Shown piece after piece: positions 42,654 through 55,303 of a stretch of 64,000 nt of DNA (the stretch's first letter is position 1; the number at the start of each line of letters is the position of its first letter). Below the pieces are notes generated by a model. It was not told the origin of the DNA. It saw only the letters and a list, made by a program, of their open reading frames with translations, and ran no database searches. The DNA lies in assembly GCA_016748015.1 (NCBI GenBank), contig JAAOMT010000591.1, forward strand, positions 137,532 through 201,531, read 5' to 3'. Made by a program: the position numbers and the translations under genes. Source of the stretch: Geosiphon pyriformis (taxonomy: Eukaryota > Glomeromycota > Glomeromycetes > Archaeosporales > Geosiphonaceae).

Positions 42654-44030
42654 ATAAATATACAAAAATACCAATAATTTCAATATTATATAAATACCCA
42701 ATTTTTCAAGGAGAAATTATTTCAAAAAGAACAAAAAAACATAAAACAACAATCAAAAAATTTTATTAACCATCAAAATATACTTTACCAGAAGAACAGA
42801 AGAAATTCAGATCAACCAACTAGAGTAATTACTGAACCAGAGAAAGAGACAATATTATTCAACATGTACTTAGACCCAACAGCAGGACATTTTCATAAAG
42901 AAGTGATCATGGAAAGAATCAGAAAGAGATATTATTGGCCATTGATGTATCCAAACATCATCTAATATGTTCAGAATTGTGATGCTTGTTAGAGAAGAGA
43001 TAGAACAAGACAAAGTGAACCATTAAGACCAATTAAAGTAGAACAACCATTCGATCACATTGGAATTGACTTAGTCAGATCATTAACAATCACCAGCAGA
43101 AACAATAGATATATTGCAGTAGTCATAGACTATTTCACAAAATGGCCAAAAGCAAAAGCCATTCAAAAAGCAGATGCAGAATCCATTGCCAAATTTGTTC
43201 ATCAAGATTTGATATGTCAACATGGATGTTCAAAAGAATTATTATCAGATCAAGGAACTCATTTTGTAAATAGAACATTAACAAAATTAAGTCAAAGATT
43301 TGGGATAAAAAGACTATTATTGTCATTATATCATTCACAAACAAATAGACTAGTCAAAAGGTTTAACAGAACACTATGTGAAGCAATTGCCAAAATCAGT
43401 CAAAAAAACCAAAATGAATGGAATTTGTTTATACCATCAGTATTATTTGCTTATTGAACAATGAGACAAGATATTACACAAGCAACACCATTTGAATTGG
43501 TATATGGTAGGACAGCAACATTACCAGTTGAGAGAGAGATCAGCACATATCCAACAGAACCAATAACAAAAGCTAATTTCCAAGAAACATTGTTGAGAAG
43601 AACATATAACCTAATGGAAACACTAAAAAACAGACGACAAAAAGCAGTTGATAACATTCAAAAGTCTCAAAAAAAGCAAAAAGAACGACATGATAACCAA
43701 TTATCAGATAAACCAGTTGAATTCAAGATTGGAGACAAAGTACTTCTATATTGTACCAAAGTAAAAAAACAATGGAGTGAAAAATTTGATCCCAAATAGA
43801 ACAGACCATTTTACATAGAAAAAATTCTTGGAAATAGAGCTTATAAACTAAGATGGGACAACAAAATCTTAGCCAAAGCAGCACATGGTGATTGACTGAA
43901 ATCATATTACCTAATAGCATCATTATTCACCAATAACATTTCACAATTAGGAATACAATGAATACTGGTTCAACCAGATAAGATTCCATGAGATCTGGAA
44001 CCAATCATAATCATTGGACCAAACACATAA
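42654..44030 (+). pseudogene. pol: Integrase of element F
   Basis: The frame-start ATG is ATA here. The zinc-binding part (YYWPLMYPNI, CDAC), GIDLVRS, SDQGTHFVN and LVKRFN are visible. The catalytic Glu is Lys. The GPY/F-like end (KIGDKVLL, KILGNRAYKLR) leads to TAA at 44028. The best open parts are 43209-43457 and 43461-43799. Confidence 0.87.
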
Positions 44031-44090
44031 AATCAAACAATAAAAAAGTATATAAAGACACAGTATACACAACAAAGACAACTAAGAAAA

Positions 44091-44725
44091 ATGGAAATAC
44101 CAGATCATATTTACGCCATAGCTTAACAATTATTCCAGGCCTTAAGTCAACAATCTTTTGACATGAAAATTATTGTTAACAACCAAACAATTTGCTATCG
44201 AAACACCAAAAAAAAGACAAAGAATACATCATATTAATGGTTACCAAAGAATGATAAAAACTGGTCAGACAACATAATAAAAAAAGTAAAGAACACTTTT
44301 GGAAAAATACCTATTATGACACTAACAGAAAAACCTATAAAAAAAAATTGGAAGCAATGGACAGAACAACTTCTAATATCATACTGTTACTATCAGTTAG
44401 GTTGAAAGTTGAATATTCAGGAGTTGTATATCAACAAATTCAAGAGAATATTTAACCAAGACATAATACAACAAATTGAAGAATTTATTGGAAAGAAAAC
44501 AAATTCAACATTATATGTTAAAACAATGTACTAACTACACAACATATTTCAAAACAACCCAGAAATACTGTTACACTCTGAAATAAAAACTATAACCATT
44601 AACCAATAGGGAAGAATGAACAATACACAAGTAGAAAACGTAAGAAACAGAGTCAAACAAACAATACTTGAAAAAAAGTATTAGAATTAATTCAAAACAA
44701 AGATTTTGACAGAGCTTAATATTAA
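44091..44725 (+). pseudogene. ORF3 of element F
   Basis: It starts ATGGAAATACCAGATC like C and ends in TAATATTAA where C has CAATATTAA. It spans 635 bases because one A is missing in an A run (seven versus eight in C). It keeps the Trp codon (NWSDN) that is TAG in C, confirming the ancestral residue. Function is unknown. Confidence 0.76.
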
Positions 44726-44738
44726 AAGAAGGAGATAA

Positions 44739-45615
44739 TGTTACTTATAAAAAGAAAACAGATATAGAAAATAGTAGACCAATAAGAAAATAGTATTTAG
44801 CACGTGAGCATATTGCTCAATAATATAGAGCAATGTCAGAAATCATGGCACATTGCTCAGCAATATAGAGCAATGTCAGAAAGCATGGCACATTGCTCAG
44901 CAATATGGAGCAATGTTAGAAAATTAGAACACATTGTTTAGCAATATGAGCATTACTCAAGAAATTGTAGCACATTGCTTGGGAATGTGAATGATCTTGT
45001 AAAACATCAATTATGTATATATAGTGGTAGCATTAGAAGTAGAAAGAGCAGAATCTCTAGTTAGAAATCTTCCATCCACAAATATCAAATAAATAAATCA
45101 TCTACTATCCAAATTCACTCTTTACTATTAACACTTTATGTTGATAGTAATTAATACTTAATTACACTAGAACAATAGCTCTTGATCATGGCTATTGACA
45201 AATACTAACTTGTGTATTGCCTTGGCTTATTTTTTTGTTTTTCTTTTATTTCTTTTTCTTGATTTTATTGTTGTATATTAACCGATTAAGGATTAAAGCA
45301 CTAAGTAATTGACATTATGGATAGTCTGATAAAAGACCCAGAAATAAAGGTAAAATTATATATATATTAACAAATAGCTTATCAGAAAGGCACAAATGTC
45401 AAAATAAACCAGCTACCAAGCTGAAGACAGAAATTGGGAACACAACTTACCAACCAACTACATTGTTATTGAATCTCTGTTTATTATACAAAAGACTCAA
45501 CCCTAAAATCTTCAGATACAACTAATGTATTGATAACACCAACATTGTCAAGATATTGAGCACCAAGTTACGGATTTGTTATTTAATTTGAGACCCCAAA
45601 TAATCATCTGTAACA
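44739..45615 (+). repeat. 3' LTR of element F
   Basis: Same length as the 5' LTR. It starts TGTTACTTATAAAAAG and ends ATCTGTAACA. The right flank TCAT leads straight into E's integrase. Confidence 0.93.
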
Positions 45616-45619
45616 TCAT

Positions 45620-46307
45620 ACCATCCACAAACCAACAAATTAGTTGAATGATTCAATAAAACACTGTGTAGAGCAGTTGTCAAGATCAGTTAAGAAAACC
45701 AGAATAAATGAGATTTGTTTATATCATCAGTATTATTTGCTTATCAGACAATGAAATAAGACACTACACAAGCAACACCATTTGAATTAGTATATAGTAG
45801 AACAGCAATATTACCAGTTGAGATAAAAGTCAACACTTATTCAACAGAACCAATAACTAAAGACAATTTTCAGGAAATGTTGCTATATAACTTAATGGAA
45901 ACATTAGAAAACAAACAACAAAGAGCAGCTGATAACATCCAAAAGTCACAAAAAAAAAAAAAAAACATGATAACCAACTACCAGAAAAACCAGTTGAATT
46001 CAAGATTGGAGACAAAGTACTTCTACATCATACCAAAGTGGAAAAACAATAGAGTGGAAAATTTGACCCCAAATGAGATGAATCATTTCACATAGAAGAA
46101 ATTCTTGGAAATAGAACTTATAAATTAAGATAGAACAACAAAATCTTAGCCAAAACAGCACATAGTAATTGACTGAAATCATATCACTATATAGTGTTAC
46201 TATTCATCAGTAATATTCCATAATTAGAAATACAGAAAATACTAGTCCAACCAGACGAGATTCCATGAGATCTGGAACCAATCATAATTATTAAACCAAA
46301 CACATAA
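45620..46307 (+). pseudogene. pol: Integrase of element E, 3' part
   Basis: It resumes with YHPQTNKLVE, so the catalytic Glu is kept, followed by a stop. It continues through FELVYSRTAILPVEIKV and a GPY/F-like end (EILGNRTYKLR) to TAA at 46305. An A run near 45950 shifts the frame. Confidence 0.84.
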
Positions 46308-46366
46308 AATTGAACAATAAAAAAAGGATATAAAACATAGTAGATGTGACAAAAGACTTCAGAAAA

Positions 46367-47005
46367 ATGGAAATCACTGACAACATTTACTTACTAGCAC
46401 AACAACTCTTTTAATTGATCCAACAACAAAATATGGAAATTACTATTAATCAACAAACCATTCAATACTGAAATACCAGAAAGATATCCAAATACAAAAG
46501 TCAAAAGAAAACAGAAAACACTATTGACAAAATGGTTCTGAAAATAAAATTAGCAATAGAAGAACCAACAAGTGTCACCACATATCAAGAATTGACCAGA
46601 AAAACGTGGAAATGGTAGATATACAAATTTCCAAGAAACTTTTGTTATTTCCACTTGTGATGACATTTGAATATTCAGAACTTATACACAGATAAAACAA
46701 AACGATTATTCAACACAACAATACTGCAACAACTGGAACAATTTGTGAGAAAGAACAATCTAACAACACAAGCAAGAGCTATCTATTGATTGCATGCTGG
46801 ATTCCAAGACAGACCAGAAATTTTACTTAATCTGGAAATGGACTCCATTACAGTTAACCAAATAGGAAAAATAACCAACACCCAATTTAAAAAATTACAG
46901 AACAAAATAACTCAAGTAATTCTTGAAAAAAAAGTTCAAGAAATACTCAAAGACAGAGAATTAGAGTTAGAAGATTTGGAAGATCTTGACAGAGCTCAAT
47001 ATTAA
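46367..47005 (+). pseudogene. ORF3 of element E (213 codons, divergent subtype)
   Basis: It starts ATGGAAATCACTGACAAC and ends DRAQY-TAA, and keeps one frame for 213 codons with several stops in the first two thirds. The last 71 codons are open (46790-47005). It shares the N-terminal AQQLF and the C-terminal NQIGKITNTQFKKLQNKI block with C and F but differs more than C and F do from each other. It resembles the B copy. Confidence 0.76.
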
Positions 47006-47018
47006 AAGGAAAAAATAA

Positions 47019-47874
47019 TATTACTTATAAAATATAGGGAGTATATTAGCATACAAATTAACCAATCAGAGATAGTCATAGTAAATGTGGAATTCCAGAA
47101 TTCCTTTTATGAGGAATCACAGGATTCCAGAAATTTCAGGATTTTTGTACAAGAAATTACAGAATTCCAGAATTCCAGGATTTCTCTCAAAAAGAATTGC
47201 AAGATTCCAAAAATTCCAGAATTCCTGGTATGAAGAATTGAGAAATTGAGGAATCTCAATTATGTATATATAGCAGTAGTACTAGAAGGAGAAAAAACAA
47301 AATTCTTTAGTTAGAGACCTCTCCATTTAGATTTAATCTAAGCAACCTTCCACATTACAAATATCAAATAAATAATTATTCAATATCTCAAATCCACTCT
47401 TCATTATCAACATTTTATGTTAATAATAATTGATACTTAACTACACTAGAACAATAGCTTTTGATTATGGCTATTGACAGAATACTAACTATTATTGTTT
47501 TGGCTTATTCTTTATTTTTCTTTCTTTTCTTTATTTTTTTCTTTTGTTATTTCTTCTGTTTATTAACTTGATTAAAGGATTCATGTATGGAGGTACTGAT
47601 GTCAGGATATAATAACTAGTAAAAGACCCAAAAATAAGAATAAGACACTTAATTGAGAATAACTTACCAAAAAAAATACCAGCCATCACGCTGAGAAAGA
47701 AATTGACAAAACTGTGGTTTCAAGAAGCTATGAATAACACAATTATTAAATCTTTGTCCATTATACAAAGAACTCTACACCAAAATCTTCAGATATTAAC
47801 ACCAAAAATACCAATCAAGCACCAAGTTATGAGTTTGTTATTTGACTTGAGATCCCAAATAATCATTTGTAACA
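47019..47874 (+). repeat. 3' LTR of element E (type b U3)
   Basis: It starts TATTACTTATAAAATATAGG and ends TTTGTAACA. It is about 25 bases longer than the 5' LTR because of extra repeat units in the AATTCC array (47090-47230). The right flank CCAT is the target duplication. Confidence 0.92.
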
Positions 47875-47878
47875 CCAT

Positions 47879-48950
47879 TTAAGTTCTTGCTTCTTGAACA
47901 AATCAGGGAGTGTAATATATTGTTCTGGATTTGAATTGGAGTTTGAATTGTTGTCATTGTTATTGCTATTTTGAATGGAGCTGAAACTGTTATTTTTATT
48001 GTCAAAGTCTAAATTGAGATTGAACTGTAATTCCGATTCCATTTCACAGCTGTTGATTGGTTTTTTTTCCTCTGAAATCATGTAGATTATGTATGGTGGT
48101 AGATTGTAAATGAGATTACACTTATTACAATATTGAAAGTCACATGAAATCAAACAGTAGTCACATAATCAAGTATTTAGTTGTTCTAAACATTGCTCTT
48201 GCTTTTTTCTAGTGAGTGCTAGATTCTGGTAATATTTATAAAATTTTTTTAGACCTGCTTTAATATCCAAAAATGCTTCTAAGTTGGGAATAAAAATAAC
48301 TTCAACTGGTTTTGGTGGGTTGTTTTTTATTTCTAAGATTTTGCTGGGTAAAGCACCTTTGATTTTGGTGTTTGCTATTCTTTAGATCTCATTCTTGTCA
48401 TGTGAATAACTGTCCAAGTGAGAGATTGCTCAGTGCTATGCAGCATTTATGAGTGTCTTATGACTTACCTAGTTACTGATAAGGATCATGTATTGGTATG
48501 ATGCATTGCATATTCCTCCTTGATTAGAAATGTCATTTCATATTTCTTCATTAAGTAGCTGCTCTCCATAAGCAAAACATGGTTCATTGTCCTACTTGTT
48601 TTGTTGCTTTGGGTAGTCATACTGTTCTTTATAGCATAGTTTGTAGTAATAGTGAGTTTGCATCCAGTAGTCTTTGTTGGGCACAATCTAAGCTCTTATA
48701 GAAAAAAGTTTCTTGCCACAATCTTGGCATTTAAGTAAAATATATAGCAGTTGCTTCAATAGTTTATATAAGTAAGATCTTTCTCAGTTACTAGTTATTT
48801 TTTCTTTCTTTTAATGTGTCTTCTTTCTTTCTTTTTTTCTCTTCTCTTTGTTATCTTAAGAAAGTACTGATAGTAACTCATTGTGTTTGGTGTCAGCCCA
48901 AAAAACTTGATAGGCTTCTTAGGTAGGTTTTTTTTTTTTCAAGCTCAATT
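47879..48950 (-). pseudogene. pol: Acidic tether, Cys-rich modules and spacer of element D
   Basis: Minus strand. KQELKW borders element E. Upstream lie the Asn/Ser-rich tether and the second Cys module (CDFQYCNKCNLIYN), open at 47863-48153. The first module (about 48480-48720) is decayed, with CxxC pairs and an ACGE-like segment broken by stops. The spacer to protease is Lys-rich. Confidence 0.65.
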
Positions 48951-49009
48951 AGTGGTGCTGGGGTGTGAGTGGTCTTGAAGTGACTACACACAGCTAGTAC
49001 ATATGTGTA

Positions 49010-49560
49010 TTGTCTGTTCTGACTGAGTTGGAGCTCCTATGTAATCTAATTAAGCACCACATTGGTTTTAAACAACCAGTCATTGCTCATTAGTGCTTAA
49101 TATTGAGTTGCTTCTATTACCAAGACTTTGATAAGAGCTATAATGTTATTGACTTCAAAAGGGAAGTTGTCAATTTTGCTTATAGGAGTTTTGGTTGCTC
49201 TATTGGCTGTAATAATTCTGGTGCTGGCAGCATGATTAACTCAGTGACTTAATTGGTCCATGAATTGTTATGTGATGATGCTGTCTGCTGATTCACTATT
49301 AAGGATCAGTTTAATAGACTGACCATTAACTTTGGCATCCATGTACATCATGGTAATGGGTTTCACATCAAAGGTGGCTCCACTAAAAAGAGGTACTTCA
49401 GTTGGTTCCTTGATCTTAAAGAGAAAAATTGCTGCTAACAATTTATTATTGATGACAGTTGCTGATAGAATATTGTTAGTAAGTGGTTTTGGGTTGATTT
49501 CCAAATTGTTGGGTAAGGCTTTTTCTGGAATAACCAGGAGACTTAAATAGTTCTGAGAAC
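49010..49560 (-). pseudogene. pol: Aspartic protease of element D
   Basis: Within the open frame 49268-49828: MMYMDAKVNGQSIKLIL, then NSESADSIIT where DSGSAGSII is expected. The catalytic Asp is Asn and two Gly positions are changed. It continues after a stop with a VLVIEATQY-like end. Confidence 0.84.
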
Positions 49561-51644
49561 TCAGATTTTGGGCATACTTAGTTTCCGAGTTTCTTGGATG
49601 TGATTCTAATAGTTGTTGAGATGTGCTGAAAATTAATTGATAGACAATTATTGCCAATTTCCAGTTTTGCTGGATGGTTTTTGGCCTCTGATTTCCATTG
49701 GGCACAGTCATTTGTGGTGGTATTTGAATGGGTTGAGATTGATAAATTAGTTGTGGCTGTGGTGATTGATATATTATGGGTGTTGCTGGTTGATATATTG
49801 GAAGTACATATATTGGTTGTTGCATCATTTGGGTGTAATTAGGTTAGTACTGATCTTGATTTGAGTAATAACTTGGAGTTTGGAATCTGCAATTAGGATT
49901 TTGATATTGATTTTCTGATCATAAGTTATTGTTATAAACTCAACAGCTAGCTCTAATATGATTTTGTTTACCACAATTGTAGCAAATATGCATCTTTAAT
50001 TGCTACAATTGATTAGTCAATAATAATAAATGTGTCTGATTTTGGAAATGATTTGAGTTTTCTGAATTATTACATTATTGTGGAGATTGATAGATTGCCT
50101 GATTGTTAGCTAAGTATTCCTTTAATTTTTGATTAACTGAATTACTAAACTGCTTTAATTTGGAATTCAGATTAGATGATCTATTCATTACTAAATTTAT
50201 GGCTTGGGCATGGTTGGCTTCTAATTTAGCTGTTTTAAAATCTTGGACATAGGTAACAGCTGCTTGAAGATTTGCTGAGTGTAATAGCTGTATGCATTGA
50301 AAAATGCTATTGTATAGGCCTCTGATGAATTGATTTAAAATTTGTGGCACTGTGAAATAATCAGCTTGTATTGCCTAAATTTGGTGCAGATTCTTGTGAA
50401 AGCATTCTAGATAAATAGTGACTGCTTCAGTTTCTTCTTGCTTGATAGTGATAAAAGTATTGGCTAGACAATTAATACTATTATTGTAGCTAAAATATTA
50501 TAGGAACTCAAGCTTGAATGCATTGAAATCCTGAGGTTTGTTGGCCAAGCTTTGATACCATAAGTTGACAGTATTCTGAAAAAAGTATGAGATGGTTTGT
50601 ATGGCTCTGGCATTATTCTATCTATTGGCTGCGATGGCTTTTTTGACATCATTTAGCCATACCTGAGTGTCATCTTCTTTGCTGGTAAATTTTTTGATTT
50701 TTGTAATTGGAACATATGCCATTGGAATTATGAGTGGCAGCTGTTGCAGTTGTAGTGGTTGTTGAAGTGGCTGTTGTAGTTGTTGCTGAAGTGGTACTTG
50801 TGGCTGTTGAATTAGTTCAATTGGTAATAGATTAATAATAATTATTGAAAGTAAGTTTTGTTGATTATTAATGTTGTGGTTTGAATTGTTCTGATTTTGT
50901 AGAGTTTGAATATTTAGAGTTTCAATTTCCAGATTTTCCAAAATCAGGTTTTGGTAGTTAAATTCTCAATCTTTGTCTTTTTTTTTTCTTCTAATTTTAT
51001 TACTTCCCAAGAACTCATGTTCTTAAATCTGGTTGAAGTAGTAGTAATTGAAATTTTAATGGTATTGGCAATCATAATTTAAATCTTTCAAAATAATCAC
51101 CATAGGTCCCTAATAATTCTGCTTTCTTTTGTTTACTTTGAAATAGAAGTTGAACTAACAATAGTTTCACATTTAAGGTGAATGTGCCTGGTAATAAAAT
51201 GTTGATAATGCTTCCAAGTGTATAGTAATATAATGGGTTGATTGGGGATTCTACTTTTGTTTTCTTCCAAGTAAGTGATTGTATTCTTTGAAGTGTTACT
51301 ATTAATGTTTGTAGTTTTCCTTTGTTTTTGTTTGCATAGGTAATTGGATATCTTTGTTGAGTATGATGTTCAATTTTTCTATTGATTTCAGTAAGGATTG
51401 TTGTGAAATTATAATTTGCTGGTAGGCTGGTATTTTGAATTAATTTATTGTAAAAATTTCCTCTTGTGGAGTTGGTTTCTACTGGTACTCTTAACAAATA
51501 TGAGATTTTCTCATTGATGTAGAAATTAAAGGCTGATTCTGCTAATAGGTGATTGTTGGTTAATTCCAAGTGTTGACAGTAGTGTTGGAATAAAAATTTG
51601 GCAAATTCTAAATGATTTGTCCTTATTCTTTCTGATTCTGCTAT
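49561..51644 (-). pseudogene. gag: Gag of element D with zinc knuckle and Tyr-Gln-Pro repeats
   Basis: The frame start reads ATAGCAGAATCAGAAAG (complement of 51644), so no ATG. The N-terminal domain is open at 51072-51569 (SAFNFYINEKISYLL, LPANYNFTTILTEIN, QQRYPITYANK). The Gln-rich linker is at 50618-50941. The capsid is at 50075-50640 (NQFIRGLYNSIF). The knuckle at 49943-49984 reads CYNCGKQNHIRASC. YQP repeats occur at 49740-49830. TAA replaces CGA before the knuckle. Confidence 0.87.
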
Positions 51645-51659
51645 TTTTGAATGATTGTG

Positions 51660-51707
51660 TGTTGGTGCTGGTTCTCTGTAGAATTATATCTCACAAGAAG
51701 CATCAAA
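51660..51707 (-). other. Primer-binding site and hairpin of element D
   Basis: Minus strand: TTTGATGCTTCTTGTGAG, then TTCTACAGAGAACCAGCACCA. The PBS has GATGC instead of GGTGC, and the U5 complement is likewise altered (GAGCATCAAG), so pairing is kept in this copy. Confidence 0.66.
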
Positions 51708-52552
51708 TGTTACAAATGATTATTTGGGATCCTAAATCAAATAACAAATTTGTAACTTGATGCTCAAGTTATGGTATAGTGATATTGGTATCTGAAAGTT
51801 TTGATTGTCTAAAAGTTTTAGTTAAGTCTTTTGTATAATAGACAAAAATTCAATGGTTGTTTTTAATAGCCTCTTGGAATCACAATTCCATCAATTTTTT
51901 TCTCAGCTTGGTGGCTGGCAATCTTCTAGTAAGCAATTTGTATTTCTTACATGTTTTACCCACTTACAGAGGTCTTTTATCAAGCAATCTTTAACATCAA
52001 TAACTTAATGCTTTATTTTTTAATCAATTAGTCAACAATAAAAAATAACAAAAATAAAAGAAAAAAATAAAAGAAAAGAAAGAAGTAGCTAAGACAATGA
52101 ATGTTAGTATTCTATTAATAGCTGTAATTAAGAACTATTGTTCCAATATAGTTAAATATCAGTTACTATTAATATAAAGTATTGATAGTGAAGAGTAGAT
52201 TGAGATAACAAATAATTATTTATTGATATTTGTGAATTAAAATATTGCTTAGATAAAATCTAAACAGAAAAGTCTGTTTTTTTACTTCTAATGCTACTGC
52301 TATATATACATAATTGAAATTTCTTAATTTCTCAATTCTTTATCTCAGGTAACCTAGAATTTCTGAAATCCTGTAATTTCTTTAAAAAGAATTCTGGAAT
52401 TTTGAAATCTTGCAATTCTTCTTATGAAAATTTTAAAATTTCTGAAATCTTGCAATTTCTTTGAAAGGAATTCTGAAATTCCACATTTACTATGACTACT
52501 TCTGGTTGGCTAATTTATATGCTAATATACTTCCTATATTCTATAAGTAACA
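51708..52552 (-). repeat. 5' LTR of element D (type b U3)
   Basis: It starts TGTTACAAATGATTATTTGG and ends CTATAAGTAACA. The U3 AATTCTGGAATTTTG-like repeats are at about 52320-52490. It adjoins gag through the PBS at 51707 and element G at 52553. Confidence 0.92.
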
Positions 52553-52879
52553 GCATATTTTACAGTAACAGATGTGAGTTTCATATTCCTCTTCTAAAAA
52601 AATACATGCTCTTATTAATGAAAGTTTTTTCTTGCAATCTCTGTATTTGAGTGTGATATAGGGTGGTTGTTTTCTTAGTTCTGGCATAGAATATTAAACA
52701 ACATTCAATTTTTTGGTTTCTTTAAAGATTTTTTGTTCTGTTTCTTTAATCCAATTGGATGGTAATCTAAAAGCCATAAAGGTTTTGGTAATTGATAGTT
52801 TTTTCTTCTCTTCAAACTCAAATACCAGGGCTTTTTCAGATTTTTTATTAAAAGTACCACAGATGGCAGGTACTCTAGT

Positions 52880-53340
52880 GTATTGTCTTTAGTATGAAAT
52901 CTTTAATTCCTGGATTTTCTAATTTAAATTTGCATTGGTCTTGAGAAGCCAATTATTTTTGATGAAAGCTTGATATTGGAGTGCATCTATGACTAAAACT
53001 TTGACTGGAATGGTAATTCCATCAATAGTAAATAGAAATTTGTCAATTTCTCCTACTGGTGTCTTTTTTATCTTATCTGCAATAACAATGACAGTTTGAA
53101 CTAGTCTGTCAATATTTTTTCCAAGCTGTTGCATTAGTTAGTAGGTAATAATACTTCCAGCGGATCTACTGTTTAGAATTAAGCAAATTTGTTTTTTTTT
53201 TACTTCAGTTTCAGTATACATAGCAGTAATTGCTTTTTGCTTATTAACTGCTATATTACTAAGCAAGAATGGTAATTTATTGGCTTTAAATTCAAATGGA
53301 AATATATCTAAGAGGTTGGCATTTTGAGCAATTTAAACTG
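52880..53340 (-). pseudogene. pol: Aspartic protease of element G
   Basis: It contains QICLILNSRSAGSIIT (Asp to Asn, Gly to Arg at the active site), then after a stop MQQLGKNIDRLVQTV, TPVGEIDKFLFTIDGITIPV and VLVIDALQYQAFIKNNWLL (open 52919-53134). From 52553 to 52880 is a degenerate spacer that would lead toward the Cys modules. I see only isolated Cys codons there. Confidence 0.78.
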
Positions 53341-55100
53341 ATAGAATAGTATTGTTGGAAGAGTTTGATTTTAATGTAGCAGCTTTACCTTCAAAAAATG
53401 CAGTTTGTTGAAAATTCAATTCTTCTGGCATTGTAAGATAACTGGGTTGAGTGTAATAGTGATTGGGTTTTTGCTGACCAGGATTTTGGAGAACCAATTG
53501 GTTGTTTGGATTGATTCTGTTGTTATTATTCTGGAATTGATTTTGGGGTGTGAATTGGTTTTGTTGAACCAATTTTTGGGCTGATATTTGATATTGTTAT
53601 GTAGGTGGTTGTAAATACTGTTGAATTGGTAAAGTTTGTTAATATTGCTGTTGTGAGGCAGGCTGATAGTAATTGTTTTGCTATTGAGATCTTGTAGAAT
53701 AGTAGGCTGGTAGTAAAGACTGATAATAAAATTGCTGTATTAAAGAATAATGTTGATTACTTCTGTTTTGTTGGTTTCTTTGTAGCTTTTTGCAATTTCA
53801 TTTCCAATGTTCTGGAATCCCACAATAATGACAGCTTTGGTTTTAACTGTTTGATAATGATGAGTAGTTGTTTTGGTTTTGTCATTGTGGTGGCTGATAT
53901 TTTTGTGATTGTTGCTATTATTGTTGGTTGGTGAAATAGTTCTCAACCTTCTTTGTGAGTTGGTTAATTTTTTTTTCAACTGTTGAGCTGGTTTCTCCAA
54001 TAGCAAGATTCACAAGTTTAGTATAGTTTGCTTCTTGTATTGCTATTTCATAGTTCTTTGCATATCTAATGACTGTTGCTAAGTCTTCTAGGATATGTAA
54101 ATGAATTTTTTTGATCAATTTGTCTTTTAATCCTGCTATAAACTAATCTAAAATCTGGGCATTGGAATAGTATTTATTGGTTTCTAATTGTCAAATTCAT
54201 CAAAGAAGTTTGTTGAATCTTCTAAAATAGATTATGACAGTTTTAAATGTTTCTTGTTTGATATTGTGAAAGCAATTGCAGAAAGTAATAGAAGTGTTGT
54301 TGTTAGTAAATTGTTGTAAAAAAACATTTTTGAATGCTTGCCAGTTTTTAAATGGTTTTTTTAAGTTTTCAAACTATTTTTCTGTAGTTCCTTAAAGAAA
54401 GTATAGGATTGTTTTGAGCATTCTTGTTGCATTCTATTTATTTGCATTTCCTGCTTTTTGAACTTTGTCCAACTATTCTTGAAGGCTGGTATTATTATCT
54501 TTATCAGTAAATTTTGAGATTTTTGCAATATAAGCAGTTGCTATTTTTTTTATTTTCTGTAGTTTCTTCTTGTTCTGATTCAGTTTCTTCACTTTCTAAG
54601 TTTTCTGAATAATTATTTTCGTTTTTTTGTAAGTAATCAATAATATTGGTGCTGATTAATATTGGTTTCTGCTAGTAAGTAGGACTTTTAGGTAACTAAA
54701 AATCTTCTGGTCTTGAGAAATGAATAAATGGTGAATTTGGTATTTGTAATTGAACAAGTAAAATTGAAAATAGTATAATAAAAAGTGGTAATTTGATACT
54801 GGTTTTTTTTCAGGTGTTTGCAAGTGTTTGGCAGTTGTCTTTGGTAGTATTAGAGTGTTTGGAGTGGTTCTTGAGTATTGTTTCACTTTTTGTTTGCTTT
54901 TGTTGCTTGTTTTTGTTTCTGTTTTAAAGTCAAGAAAGTATTTGGATTGTACTAGATATTTTTTTTTACAATACTGAATAATGCTAAAGTTAAGTTCTTG
55001 GAAGTAGGTGCCAAGTGTTTTACTATTAAGATTTTTAATTCTCAATTGTAAATAGCACAATAAATTATTGTAGAAATTGTTTCTAATTTCTGAAATATTG
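53333..55100 (-). pseudogene. gag: Gag of element G (family 2)
   Basis: The N-terminal part is open at 54656-55060 (LCYLQLRIKN, TYFQELNFSIIQYCKKKYLV). The capsid is at about 53950-54540, with many stops and a helix reading KNYEIAIQEANYTKLVNLAIGE (53918-54118). The knuckle at 53792-53833 reads CHYCGIPEHWK, then a stop codon, then NC, so CCHC spacing is kept. A Gln/Asn/Pro/Tyr-rich spacer (53333-53640) precedes protease, as in family 1. Confidence 0.74.
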
Positions 55101-55287
55101 TAATTTCCAAAAAAATAATTGTTGATGCAGTTTTCAATATATTAGTATAGTGATTTTTTAATAATTTTAATTTCGTCTGAAATGTTAAATTTTTGCTTGC
55201 AGTGAGTGTAAATTGATTAATAATACTCTAGAGTTGTTGTGTCTAGTGTGATTACTACTTTGAATTTGTTATAGCTGTGTTATTTTC

Positions 55288-55303
55288 ATGGGAAAGCACC
55301 AAA
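55288..55303 (-). other. Primer-binding site of element G
   Basis: Minus strand TTTGGTGCTTTCCCAT directly follows the LTR. The first nine bases equal those of family 1, so both families may use the same primer. The later bases and the downstream hairpin differ. Confidence 0.6.

Larger units (their letters stand above)
35497..45615 (+). mobile_element. Element F: complete family-1 retrotransposon (10.1 kb)
   Basis: The LTRs are equal in length (877 bases). The flanks are CTAT (35493-35496) and TCAT (45616-45619), both one C-to-T step from CCAT. Dropping F plus one flank restores PLSLLYHPQT of E's integrase. The U3 is type a. The internal order is complete and every gene is damaged. It is the innermost and therefore the latest insertion of the G-D-E-F stack. 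Confidence 0.92.
27770..47874 (+). mobile_element. Element E: near-complete family-1 retrotransposon, split by F
   Basis: The LTRs are at 27770-28600 and 47019-47874. CCAT flanks at 27766-27769 and 47875-47878 mark insertion in D's dUTPase. Type b U3 occurs in both LTRs. The internal order is complete: gag, protease, Cys modules, dUTPase, RT, RNase H, integrase (split by F) and ORF3. Without F it would be about 9.98 kb. Confidence 0.92.
25567..52552 (-). mobile_element. Element D: family-1 retrotransposon, split by E and truncated by B
   Basis: Its 5' LTR is at 51708-52552. Gag, protease and Cys modules run from 51707 down to 47879. Element E (27770-47874, duplication CCAT) then intervenes. 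dUTPase, RT and RNase H continue from 27765 down to 25567, where B's LTR starts. Integrase, ORF3 and 3' LTR are lost or merged into B. Its own right flank is GCAT in element G. No matching left flank remains. Confidence 0.85.
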
